64,000 nt of DNA from NCBI GenBank assembly GCA_022113835.1, contig JAILWY010000015.1, forward strand, positions 1,364,001 to 1,428,000, written 5' to 3'. The notes below the pieces were generated by a model. It was given only the letters and a program-made list of their open reading frames with translations. It made no database searches and had not been told where the DNA came from. The stretch's first letter is position 1, and each line of letters opens with the position of its first letter. Source of the stretch: Atopsyche davidsoni (taxonomy: Eukaryota > Arthropoda > Insecta > Trichoptera > Hydrobiosidae). This document shows, in pieces, positions 34,074 through 45,860 of this stretch. The translations under genes were made by a program, and so were the position numbers.

Positions 34074-34127
34074 CGGAATCAGTTGGAGCAGAAGCCCGGA
34101 CCGTTGGCACCATTGATCGGTCGCCAT
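34074..34127 (-). other. Candidate first coding exon
   Basis: On the minus strand an ATG at 34127 (context CGTCATGGCG) opens 18 codons, MATDQWCQRSGLLLQLIP, ending exactly at CCG|GTAAGTG, a consensus splice donor (GT at 34073-34072). The surrounding 34060-34330 is one of the GC-rich islands, and an initiator-like TCAGTC lies about 115 bases upstream. No acceptor or second exon can be identified, and donor-like strings occur elsewhere in the window, so this is tentative. Confidence 0.2.
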
Positions 34128-34340
34128 GACGGCTTGTTTACTCCACGCTCTGTCCCAGTGTTGCCAACTTTACAGCGGCGTTATCGAGCGTCAGTAATGG
34201 CACCGATTCCCAACTGCAGTGCCCCCGAGCAAGCAGACTGACCCGACTATTTAATATTGCATTTCCCCGTTACGCTTCGTTTGGAAATTGCAGTTTGCAG
34301 CGAGAATTTAAAGCGAGAATTGACGCTGAAGCTTACTCAG
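34128..34340. promoter_or_regulatory. GC-rich island, possible promoter
   Basis: GC-rich with CAGTGTTGCCAACTTTACAG, GCGGCGTTATCGAGCG and CAGTGCCCCCGAGC. If the minus-strand exon at 34074-34127 is real, this would be its 5' untranslated and promoter region. No clear TATA box at the usual distance. Confidence 0.25.
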
Positions 34341-35269
34341 AATACGAATAAATACTATGGTAATCGATTCACCATAAACGACAATGGGATTTGACTTATT
34401 CAAATGACTGTATGTATATATTTTAACAGTCATTTTACACGTGTAAATATTCTCAAGGCTCATTTAGTAAATACACAAATGTCACCTGAAGTCAAGCTCT
34501 TCTTTGTATATTATTTTTATACTTACAACCTTCGCGTATCATTTTTCTGCTGCTGGTTTTAATGTGGCATTACGTTTCTACATTAAACATCATCCCTGAT
34601 TATATACCCCTGAGGATGTCGTGTTTTCCTGCAGAAACAACAGGGTAGGTTTAATGCGTCGTATATTTCTTATCAATCGTCGCGCTTAGAAAATACGGCT
34701 GCAATAAAAATGCGCCATTTCTGTATTGATTTCACTTTGCTGTTTATGTGCCAGTTTTATTTCTTTCTATTATTTTACAATGTATTGACTTTAACGGTCG
34801 TGATATAAAGGACATTATAACAGGGTGTTTTAAAAAGAAAGATTTATATCAAAAGCACTTTGTCCCATACAACGACATAAAAAGCACGGAAGCTAAGATA
34901 TTTTATACAAAAAGAGATCGAGTGTTTGATTGTGTATTGAATTTCAAATGTTAGAGTCAAACCGCAAAGAAGAAAAAATAGGCTATAAAATCGTAGATAA
35001 CTGCTAAAGCCTTTATACTGGGTAAATAAAAGAAAACTGTAAAAAGGGTGGAATTTTCTTAAAAAGTTTTCCATTTCACAATATATTAATATGTTATATT
35101 TATAACAAATCAATTTTTTTTTTTGTGTTTTTGAACTTAGTAACAGTTTAAAATATTTACATATTTGAAAATATTGAATTCTTGCTCCATTAAGATTTAA
35201 CCTCTGATTCCGTGATTATAAACAAGCTTGCTTATAACTAGCCTGAAAGAGGTTTTTTTCCTAATACTT
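34341..35269. other. AT-rich DNA, no gene seen
   Basis: ACAGGGTGTTTTAAAAAG at about 34819 resembles terminal sequences of dispersed insect repeats, but no partner end is found. Overlapping frames at 34748-35113 on opposite strands are shadows. Confidence 0.5.
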
Positions 35270-36830
35270 GGTTCTGTGTGCGTAAATATAAGTAAGCAAA
35301 CGAAAAGTAAGTAAAAGAAAGCTTTGTAAAAGTCCAGCCGAAATTAATTTTTTGTTAAAGTTACTTGAAAATCTATCTACTGATTTATTAAGTTTACATA
35401 AGTGAGGTGAAAATCTATCTGATATTATAGGGTTGATATTAGTGAAATAAAACTTTAACTGATTGTATTTTGTTGATATAGACACAGTAAAAGTAAATAT
35501 ACTACAAGTTTGAAAATATAAGTGAGTAGATATGAGAGAAACTATTTGAAAATCTTTCTTTTGGTTTGACACAAATAAAGTAAAACTATGTGAAAGACTA
35601 TCTGATACTATTGTTAGCTAGGTGAAAGCAATGTGAAAGTATGGCTTCCATTTTTTTTTTCATACAAGTGAGGTGAAATATATGTGAAAGTTAAACGGTT
35701 CAGAAAAGAAATGTGAAAGCTGTGTGAATGTCTTTTTAATTTTGAATTGTTGTTTTTTGTGAGGAGAAAGCTGTGTGAAATTCTTTTTAGTGTTATTTTG
35801 TCGATGTTTGTGGGGAGAAATCATTGTGAAAGACTTTTTTCTGTTATTTTGTTGATTTTTGTGAAGAGAAAACATTGTGAAAGTCTTTTTTCTGATATTT
35901 TGTTGATTTTTGTGAGGAGAAATCTATGTGAAAGTATTTTCAATGATATTTTGTTGGTTTTAGTGAAGAGAAAATTACGTGAAAGTCTTTTCAATGTTAT
36001 TTTGTTGATTTTAGTGAAAAGAAAACATTGTGAAAGTCTTTTTTCTGATATTTTGTTGATTTTTGTGAGGAGAAATCTATGTGAAAGTATTTTCAATGAT
36101 ATTTTGTTGGTTTTAGTGAAGAGAAAATTACGTGAAAGTCTTTTCAATGTTATTTTGTTGATTTTAGTGAAGAGAAAACTATGTGAAAGTGTTTTCAGTG
36201 TTATTTTGTTGATTTTAGTGAAGAGAAAATTACTTGAAAGTCTTTTCAATGTTATTTTGTTGATTTTAGTGAAGAGAAAACTATGAGAAAGTCTTTTTTA
36301 TGTTATTTTGTTGATTTTAGTGAGGAGAAAGCTATGTGAAAGTGTTTTCAATGTTATTTTGTTGATTTTAGTGATGAGGAATCTATGTGAAAGTGTTTTC
36401 AATCTTATTTTGTTGTTTTCAGTGAATAGAAAGCTATGTGAAAATCTTTTCAATGTTATTTTGTTGATTTTAGAGAAGAGAAATCTGTGTGAAAGTGTTT
36501 TCAATGTTATTTTGTTGTTTTCAGTGAATAGAAAGCTATATGAAAATCTTTTCAATGTTATTTTGTTGATTTTAGTAAAGAGAAATCTATGTGAAAGTGT
36601 TTTCAATCTAATTTTGTTTATTTTTGTGGGGAGAAAGCAATGTGAAAGTCTTTTTCATTTTATATTGCTCGTGAAAGTCTTTTTTTATTTTATATTTTTG
36701 ATGTATATAGAGTAAAGGTATGTCATTATTTATATTTTTATAATGTTCATTGCCGTTGTAGTGATGGTTTTGAGAGTTAATAGGAAGTAAAAGTTTTGTG
36801 AAAGTGTTTATAATTTTATTTGAAAATTAT
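35270..36830. repeat. 51-bp minisatellite array
   Basis: A tandem array with a 51-bp unit, clear from about 35745 to 36660 and decaying gradually on both sides. The unit contains TATTTTGTTGATTTTAGTGA and GAGAAA..TATGTGAAAGT. Anchor GTG positions at 35826, 35877 and 35928 confirm the period. A 153-bp (three-unit) block is duplicated nearly exactly (about 35860-36012 and 36013-36165), showing recent expansion. Because 51 is a multiple of three and the unit lacks stops in one frame per strand, both strands look open for over 100 codons. I treat this as satellite DNA, not a gene. Edge units are the most diverged, as expected for unequal exchange. Confidence 0.92.
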
Positions 36831-37799
36831 TGAAAAAAACAATACTTTTTATTTCTTAAAACAAACTATTAACTTAACATCCGATAAAACCTGAAGCCCC
36901 ATTTCCAGCCAGCAGTTTGCTTGCTACCAGGTTTAATAGTAAATCGATCATTGTTATCACAACTAATTAATGTTTTTGGTTAAAATTGTGGTAAAATACA
37001 CCGTTATATTTTCAAAAATCAAAACAACGAAAATCAAACGATCGGGCGGCAATTACTGAATTTCATTATATTTGTGTAAACTTCTTCAGACAGTGGCTAT
37101 CTCAATACTTAATATAAAGCCATAATTTTGCTTTCGGTGGATAGTCGAGAAGACTTTAGGGTTACCATTATACTTTGTATCTCTGAACGAACTAGTAACT
37201 GCCAATTTGCGGATTGTCTTGCAAATTACTACTCTAAAATGAAAACAACCCCTAATTGGTCGTTTTCAGAACTCTTCGCTTGTTGCTGGAGAATCTCTTT
37301 ACTAGCAAGAGAGTAATTTGTGGCGTTTTCTTCACTTTCGCACAGTTCTTGTTATCTTCAGTTTCAGCGAGGTAATTAATCATATTCTCACAGAGAAAAT
37401 GTTTTTTTAGATTATCGCGCTTGAGTGTGTTTTGAAATTTCTTTTTAAAAACTTTCAAAGTCATTCGTTTTAAATTAACTTATGAAGTCGATTCCAATGT
37501 GTATTTTAAGTAGAAGCTATAAAAAGCAACAAGTTATTTTGTATAATTAGATAATTTACTTTGTTCAATAATGATCCATGAGTTGTACAAGTGAAAATTA
37601 TACTGCGTTATGGTGACGTCTGAGAATCGTAATAAATCTGAACAAACTGTCATCACTTGACTAGATATCAGTGTAAGTCTCAACATTTTTAAAACACAAT
37701 CTTCGTCGGGACCATCTGCAAGTGAATAAATAAAAGTTATCCTAACTTTTATTATAACGCGGAGATTTTTACTCTTCCGCAGCATTTAACTTAATCTTC
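36831..37799. other. AT-rich DNA, no gene seen
   Basis: Frames of 62-83 codons (37128-37785, both strands) have no known domain. No repeat ends. Confidence 0.5.
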
Positions 37800-38110
37800 G
37801 CAACTTTGTATCGGGCTAAGTACTATCTCAGTACATATTTACACACAACGTTCAGAACTTGCACCAGACCCTCTCGCGATATAAGGCCGCGAACTTTCGG
37901 AGCTCGGATGCCGTGGGGCAGGGTTGCATAAATACGATAAAACCAAAAGCCGATTAAACATACTCGTTGTCTTCTAGCTATTCGGTTTTTGGTACAGTTC
38001 AAGCGCCTTCAAAATACGATAAACCTATAGACCAAATGTCAAAATGCTCAAAATTAAATATATCAGTGACCTCTTGGCTATTCAAATGAGTTCAACTTGA
38101 ACGCCCACAA
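37800..38110. other. GC-richer strip and weak tandem duplication
   Basis: 37840-37930 is GC-richer (CTCTCGCGATATAAGGCCGCG). Then 37932-38010 and 38012-38107 share AATACGATAAA at their starts, GGCTATTC-like middles and AGTTCAA...GCGCC-like ends. This suggests an old duplication of about 80-95 bp. No gene. Confidence 0.3.
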
Positions 38111-40498
38111 GTGAAGATGAACGAGATTGGTAAAACCTCAAACGCATAATAAAATCTTTAACAGACCGGTTAAGCCAGTTTTACAACAAATATAAACACC
38201 AAAATACTTTGGATAAAACGAAAATATTTTATAGTGCCAATTATCAAGATGTTCATTCTGATGAAACTCTGATCATTCTAGACCTACAAGCCATTGAATA
38301 CTGAAACCAACAAAAATTCACAATACACTGGATCAATCTCTGATCCTTCATATTTAAGCAACAAATGCTGCAAATTGCTAGAATGTATTAAATTGTGAGA
38401 TATATCAAATTCCATAATTTTTCAGTCTCAGCCTTTTGAAAACTGAAAATGCATATATACATCGAGTCTCAAAAATAAAATATTTCAATTAACATATATG
38501 GCAAGTCAATTCTTAGGATTTATATAACTATTCTCAAATACAATTCACGATTTCTAAGGCCCGCGGACCACGTTCTGTGCACCCCTTCTGTAAAATATGA
38601 AATATTTTTAAAATTCGTGGAAACTAGCAGAGCTTTTAAGATCAAATTAACCTGAAAAATTTCATTACGAACGCTCGCAGCTACCACGTTTTTATAATAT
38701 TACTTTGCTTAATTAAGATTCACTTTACTTCAAGAAACTTTGTTTTGAAATGAAATTATAAAACTCCGGTTGTGCAATCGACTTAAATGAGTCACCTTGC
38801 TTGACTTATTGGATGATATTTCTTTAAGTTAAGTTTTTTAATGAAGCTTTTATATTTTGTCTCCGCAATTGTGTTATATGTACATATTTTCACGGAAATA
38901 AAAATAAATGAGACAATTACTAAGCATAAATGTAAACTTTTATCATTTTTGTTGAAGGTATAAAGTTTAAACCGTAAATCATATCAGATGAAACAACCGT
39001 TTCCTTCTGTTTTGCTTTTGTAAAGACTAAACAGATGAAATCACAACCTTAAAAAAGATTCACACTTTCAACAACAACCCTTACATAAACATTACAGGTT
39101 TGCTTAAAACAGACAGTAAATAATCTCGTTTGCATTGTATTTGTTTTTGAAATTTTATATTATAGGTAGCAGGATATTTACCTCAAAAATATTTACACCT
39201 TTTAGGTGTTGTATTGGTCTTATTAAAATAATACTAAATCATACACTATTATTCAAAATAAATAATTTGATTACATATCATAAAATTCGCCTTTAAATTA
39301 CGTTTTTCGAAACGAAAGGTTTTGGTTTTTTTATTCAATTTAATTTATGACGTAATTAAAATTAATTTCTATGTCTTCATTTGACAAAATAAACACTTTT
39401 TTTTTGTTCGTTTGTTCGTTACTTGTAAAAAAAAATCCCATCGCTATAATTATCCTAAGTCTCAAATCTTTCTTTGATTAAATAAATTTAAAAAATTAGG
39501 CAGACTGTGATGTGCTATATGTGTAAATTAAAATTTTGTTTAATACAAACTCACAGATTACCTTTGAAGTTTTCATAGGATTTTTTGAATAAAATCAACA
39601 TATATTCAAACTTTTCAAGCTAACTAAAACTGGGATTAATTACATCATCTGCTTGAATTTTATATTTGTCATTTAGTATTCATCGGTCTCACCACTGAGC
39701 CAAGAACAGTCCATATATAAAATGAAAACTAATAAAATAGCTTCTTCCACATGAAAACTTCTGCCATTTGAAATACAGTAAATTATTGATTCCATATCTA
39801 TCTGTAATTTTTATTTAAATATGTGCAAAATATTTTTTTTTTCAAGGAATTGGAGCAAAGGCTTTTTAAACTACGTAGATCTCGTAGATTTTTTTTTTAA
39901 GACAGTATACCAAAGCATTTTATAAAGAATATGACACCACATAGAGCCTTATATATCTGATTAATTCGCCACTGTAAACTGAAATCTCGTCTTGCTTCAG
40001 GTCCATAGCTCCTTGCTCAGCTTCCGCTTAATAAAAACATCCAGTGCTCTAATCTGAAACGTGACGTCACAGCGTAGCAGAGAATGAATTCTCCTGAAAA
40101 ATTTTAACTGAAATTTTAGAACTAAACTGTACACCGGAAGTTCAACGCAAAGCCATCGTCCTCGCGATATTTAATAATTCACATTGCGAATATTTTTCAA
40201 TTTATTTTCACGTCAATGCTTGATTAATACAAATGGTTCTGTAAGATTTCTGATTTTCTATATGTTGCGATGTGGTTCTTATAAGGTTGGTATTTTACAA
40301 ACAATACAGACTTTATATTAAACTAAATTTCTAAAACGATTTTGGGGATGTTTTTTTTTTAATATAAACCGTTGATTTTTCGTAAATAAGAAGCCGAATT
40401 TTATTTTTTTAATATTTTTCGTTTAGTATGGACACATCTTTTTTATTCACCATAGGAAAATTAAAGACAGTAAATTCAATTAGCTTTTATTTTTTCAG
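38111..40498. other. AT-rich DNA, no gene seen
   Basis: TGACGTCA at about 40062 lies in a short GC-richer strip (39990-40160). No coding, transposon ends or RNA genes recognised. Confidence 0.55.
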
Positions 40499-40752
40499 GC
40501 AAAGTAAAAGGGATCGTGCTTCCCTCCTTTAAGTCAACAAATCTTGTATCTATATTAAGGCCTTCGTCTCCAATTGTGTCTTCTGATTGGCATCAGACAT
40601 CCGTCAAACAGCCTGGGCAAACACCAATCTGGGTCAGCCGACCAGCCTCACCGCACTGTCGCAGGGGATGCTATAGAACCTCCCCTGTATCTGCCTACAG
40701 CCTACACCGACGTCCCACAAACAAACACATAGTATCCTCAAAAACAAAATAA
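40499..40752 (+). other. Candidate terminal exon or conserved element
   Basis: A strong 3' splice-site context (pyrimidine-rich tract then CAG, AG at 40497-40498) is followed by a frame open from 40501 to a TAA at 40752. It encodes about 83 residues rich in Ser, Pro and Thr (including VSILRPSSPIVSSDWHQT). The segment is less AT-rich than both sides, and the frame ends where the composition changes. No protein family is recognised and no upstream exon is identifiable; it could equally be a non-coding conserved element. Confidence 0.22.
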
Positions 40753-42810
40753 TTAATCTTTTGTGGATTTATTAATTAATTTTTATTTTTAATATACTCA
40801 ATTTAGAAAAAAAATCAAGAAGAATAAAAAAATACTTTTTATTATTCTTCTTAAAAAAGAACCTCAATTTTATATGCGTTGTAATTTTTTTAAAATGAGA
40901 TGATTATCTTATGATAAAAATATCTATTTAATCACAGCATAGCTGAATATTGGATTGGAAATCTACCCCACATACCTGCGTATGAACCTAAAATTCATTT
41001 GCCATATTACTCACCAAAATTAAAGCAATAGCTTGTGGATAGAATAAAAGATGATTCTCAAATTATATTAAACGAATTTAAGTTATAATTTAAATTTAAA
41101 TATTCATGCGATATGATAAATATTAAAATCGTACGCATTTTCTGTCTTTTTAAAAACAGCAAATTTTAAATCAATTATTTTTAAACTATACGCTGAGCTA
41201 AGTAATTTAAAACAAAAATGTATTTCTGCTTGCATGAACTTATGGAAAAAAAATTACATAGTAATTCCAGCATAGATTATGAGCTTACAATTATAAACAC
41301 AGAATAGAAATAAAATTCCATCACGGTAATAGTATTATCCAACGAATAACGGAAATCCCCCGGGTAAATCAATTCTCAAAAATATTCCTCCCTTTCTCCC
41401 TTATAACAAAACTGGAGATATCCAGATTATAAAAAATATCTGCCCGGGTCTCTGAGGTATTCTCATATTCAATTTGTATTACAGTCGAGTTCGTTATAAT
41501 AAATTAAAATATTTTTTTTATATCTAATTATGCAAGCGAGACGTATTTTCAAGATGAACATTTGAGTAACATTAAAACATATATTTATATATATAGACGT
41601 GCAAGTTTGGGTTCAAATCCTTCAGATTTTGCAAAAAGCAATCGTGGATTATTCTTGTCATTTCATAAGTGAATATTTTACTTTAAAAAACGTATATCTT
41701 GGGTATCTCTGAGCTTCTCTGTGCCGTGTGCGCGTGTCGTTCTGACTAAGGCTCTGACGCTCCCCACAGCCACAGGAAATCAATACACTTTGATTCTTCT
41801 TCTAGACTCCACTCTATTGTGATTGATTTCCTTCGATACAAATCTGATTCGAGCAAGGCGGAGTCAATGCTGGCTGGAAACGTATATGATTAAAACACAA
41901 TGTGATCCAGTGCGTGGGAATGATAGAGGATTCAGACAAAGGAACGTAAAGTGCCTCTGTTGAGTAGAAAAGAATTATAGACAGAAGATAGACTCAGCAC
42001 CAAAAACAACTAAAAAAAAACAAAGGCACTCTTAAAATTTCATTTATCATCTTATAAATACTTAAAAATAAATAGTGTTCAAAAAAATAAGCGATATCCC
42101 ATATGTTTTAATATATTGAATTCGCACGTAAACGTCAATATTCGGATATTTATTTAGCAACAAGTAACAGTGGTTTCACTTTTAAAATGAACCTCAGGTT
42201 AAATACGAAACCAGCCATATCAAATTTCAGTTACCTTTTTTTGAACATAGATATGCGGAAAAAGTTAAATTAAATACTAAGCAAAAGCTTAGACGAAACT
42301 TAGAAACGAATTCTTAAAAATGGGATTTAGAAAACACTGTGTTTAATTCTTAGAAATTCAATGTATTCCAAGCACAGAACATCGAATGGTTTTTATTGTA
42401 TGCGCAAATCCGCTTTATGAATGCATTTCAAACAAACTGCAATGTACCAGCAATTTATGCCAAACTCGGAACAACCTCCAGAGATAAGAAGCTCTGGTGG
42501 ATCAAAACATGACAGTCAAGTATTCTACAGCCAACGGATCTCAAATTTAGGTTCGCTTCAATATCTATATATATATATATATATAAATAAATATATTTAT
42601 ATTTTAAGACAGCCAATGCCCGAAGGTTTGTCTATTCATCATAAATGTTGGTAATGTTGAAATCTCTCGTAACCATTTTAACTTGCTTTGAATATGTTTT
42701 AATAGTCATGGATAAAAATCTACTTTTGTGAAAATGTGTTTTGCATTCATATTTTCAGCATAAAAATAAAAATACTAAATATTTACGGTTTGAAAGAATT
42801 TTCGCCGACA
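40753..42810. other. AT-rich DNA with a short TA microsatellite
   Basis: Contains a short (TA)n tract at about 42562-42585. GGGTTCAAATCC at 41629 resembles a Pol III B box but has no matching A box. 41700-41900 is GC-richer. No gene. Confidence 0.5.
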
Positions 42811-43110
42811 GCAATTTTACGTTCTTTCTACCTGCATAATATTCCAGGAGATATTCCGAGCGGCTTCTCGAGGCTTTGGTATGCCAGTATGTCCTGCGAG
42901 GCAGTGGATTTCAAAGCCGGTGGGATTTGCTTTGAAAAGCACGGGCATTACCAGCGCGTTTCAATGTGGTCAGCAAGGATCGATGCATTACACAATAAAC
43001 AATTTATATATTTTTTAAAATTAAATATGTCCTTCAAGTGATTACGATTAAGAGACGTCAACAAGTCACGTCACGTTTTGTGCTACGCGCGAGCGTTCGG
43101 AGAAATCCGC
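42811..43110. promoter_or_regulatory. GC-richer island
   Basis: A 101-codon frame (42736-43041) spans most of it but starts in AT-rich sequence and matches no known domain. It includes GATATTCCGAGCGGC and CTACGCGCGAGCGTTCGG. Possible conserved non-coding element. Confidence 0.2.
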
Positions 43111-43320
43111 TTGATTCAGTTGCTTTGCACACCCAATATAAGTGTTTCTAAAATCTAATCTGGTTTTATATGAGTATGCTATGCGTTTTGAAACAGTCTG
43201 TACATTTTCCAGCATAAATCTTGTATTTTAAGTTACAAGTAGCTCACTAAGTCCCGTCAGCCATTTCGTAAGCTATTATGCGCGCCCACACTAAACGGCG
43301 CCCAATACAGGACTGCTCTT

Positions 43321-43814
43321 TAATGATGGGCGCTGTCGATCAAAATAATCGAGTATAGATCGATTTTTTTATTCGATTATTTTTATTGGTATTTCTCGTG
43401 TGAATGCGTTATTGCTAAAGATAAGGCATTAAAAATCAGAATTTATATAATCGAGTATTTCGTATCTCGATACGAAATTTTTTTTGTTCCTCGGAACAAA
43501 AAAAATTATTCAAATATAATTTTTTGAAGTAATAATATTAAAAATACTTAAAAAGCCGTTTAAATGGATTTTGGTCAACGCACTAAAAATCTATGTTTTT
43601 ATTTTTGGCAAAACTTCGATTAAAATATATTTTTGTTGGAACCATTGAAATACAATGATACATATAAAAATTAAAATAAAATAATGCATATTTTATAAAT
43701 ATCAGTTTTATTGTTTAAAATAAAATTTAAATGATCCAATTTATCGATCAGAGACTCTTTTCGGACAGTTCGAATAAACCGATTGAAAAAATAACCTGAT
43801 CGCGCCCATCACTA
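43321..43814. mobile_element. hAT-like MITE with two perfect internal hairpins
   Basis: Ends are TAATGATGGGCGC (43321) and GCGCCCATCACTA (43814), inverted with 12 of 13 bases matching. This is the A/G-TGATGGGC type of end common in hAT-like MITEs. No matching 8-bp target duplication survives. The interior is AT-rich with repeated ATCGA motifs. Two adjacent perfect palindromes lie at 43457-43478 (ATTTCGTATC and complement) and 43476-43507 (15-bp arms), each with TC at its centre. No transposase. Confidence 0.65.
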
Positions 43815-45559
43815 TTCCGTACACACTGTACTGGCACGTAAGAAATTTCACGTACGTGGTCGATTAGGCCAATGTCTTCCCACATGACAAATGACGCAGG
43901 CGCCACGACATGCTGGTCTGACATTACTTACGCGGGAATAAAGCTATTATTCAAGACAGAAGTCCCAAGACTACTTTTAGACAATATTGATAAAAATGTT
44001 GATTTACATGCTAAGCATGTGAAAACACGGAGAAAATTTCGATACTTTTATGGATACAGGTATGATCCAAGGCTACATTACCTGATTTTGCAGGCAACAA
44101 ACGAATCATTAGACCACGAGTTTTCAATAAATTAATCTAAATAAAAAAACTTACTGCAAAGACATCAAATAATTGTTTTGGGGAAAGGTGTTAAAAAAAC
44201 TACAAAAAACAAAAAAAATAAGATAGCTGACATGAAGCGTTAGTATTTGAAAAAAATGTATCTCAATACTTTTTTTATAAACAAAATAAACATTCATCAT
44301 AAAAAATATTAAATGTTCGTCTTTCTTAGATGTTGTAGTGCGATATATTTTGAAAATTCTAACGTTTCAGTAATGAAACCATCGTTCCTGAAAATAGTCA
44401 ACGTGCTGAAATTTATGATAATAAAAACGGTACTATAATAACTGAAATGTCAAAAGAATCGAAACACAACGCAAGAAGCAAACCCATGGCTATAATCTAT
44501 GACTTTATTCAATACATTAAATAAGCTTTTTTAATTAATAAAATAAATATTTGTCTTTTTTGTATCTGGTACAGCAACACGAGTGACGCTACGGTCTATC
44601 GTGTTTCTGTATCACCCGTTCTCTAGTATGTTGCCGGCCACGCTAATAAGGCTCGGACAACAAAACGAATCGCATTTATGACTTAAAGCAGCTTTTCCAA
44701 GAAATTTTAACTGAAAAACCCAGTGGCGTACTAACGATGTTGTTTTTACAACTGCATAATTGTAATAAATACTGTATACCAAGTTTATAAGCATTTATTC
44801 TGTGTTGTTTTCTGTTAAAATATAAAAATATTTTATATTATACACCTGTGAACTTAAAATGAATTATTATTCTTGTAAATTCTCATTTAATATTTAGTTA
44901 TAAGTTTAATTTATATTCTTAATGTAAAATTGTGATTTAATTTTTTATTCATATAAATTCAATCATATACACACAACGTGGTATTAAATAAGCATAATTA
45001 TAATAATTTATAAGTAATAAGAATATGATAGTTTAAAAGTTATCAACACTTATATCATATATATAAAAGGTTTTTTTTTAAATATTCATAATAATAAAAT
45101 TAAATGAAAGTGATGAAAAAAATTTAAATAATAAATTTAAATACAAACAGCCATAAAAAGTACGAAAACACGGAGTGTTACATTGAAATTTTTATTTTTA
45201 TTTTTAATTAAAGAAAAAAACATATTTTTGGTATTAAAAAGAATAGCATGTTTATTTAATAATTACATAGAAATAGTTGATATTTATAAAAGAATTACAT
45301 TATATATGTATATATATATATATAAAGCCACTAATGGTAAATTTAGCTCTTCTTCACTTTAAAGTACAAAAATGACCTTGCCCCGCTTGAAACGTTTTGA
45401 TTACTTGCCTTACTGTATATACTAAAAAAAACATAAAATCTTGAATAAATAAATAATAATTTAATAAATTAGGCATCTGAAAAAAATCACAGCTTAATAA
45501 TAAAAAAAAGCCTGAAAATAATCTCGCTCAAATCCCAAAACAAAGCTATATTTTAAGAT
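43815..45559. other. AT-rich DNA, no gene seen
   Basis: Very AT-rich, with a short TA tract near 45302-45324. An 87-codon frame (43872-44135) has no known domain. Confidence 0.55.
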
Positions 45560-45860
45560 TAAAGAGTTAAAATGTCGTTACCTTGTCAGTGGCTGCACCT
45601 TTGAGGCTTTGGCGCAAACACGGCCTTGCTGAGGGTGGATCCACCCCCGGAGATAGTCACTGACCGCCGTATTTTTAATTCGACAAGCGGCCTCAGATAA
45701 TGTTCGGGCAGAATGCAAATTCTGAAATTCCTCGCCGAGAGGGGTGGCATTTCCGGTTACATATTTGTCGAATAGGGGTCGCGCCGCGGAGGCTCGCTCG
45801 GTTATTTCCCTTATGACCGATTCTTTTCCACACAGACGTACACACAGGCATATTACTGGC
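45560..45860. promoter_or_regulatory. GC-rich island with octamer motif
   Basis: Contains ATGCAAAT (about 45714), CTCGCCGAGAGGGGTGG and GGTCGCGCCGCGGAGGC. A 98-codon minus-strand frame (45578-45874) covers it, but I recognise no domain. Listed as a possible regulatory island; a small exon cannot be ruled out. Confidence 0.28.

Noticed and set aside
35747..36715. Long repeat-containing open frames on both strands suggesting a repeat protein gene
   Set aside because: They arise because the 51-bp satellite unit lacks stops. The frames begin at non-ATG codons, both strands are open, and one stop interrupts the + frame. No promoter or signal supports a gene.
38555..38600. CCCGCGGACCACGTTCTG resembling hAT terminal sequence
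   Set aside because: No partner end, target duplication or transposase sequence nearby.
41629..41642. GGTTCAAATCC-like B box, possible tRNA or SINE
   Set aside because: No A box about 30-40 bases upstream and no cloverleaf stems; the flanks are TA-rich.
42736..43041. 101-codon open frame
   Set aside because: No domain, start lies in AT-rich DNA, and only part overlaps a GC-richer island.
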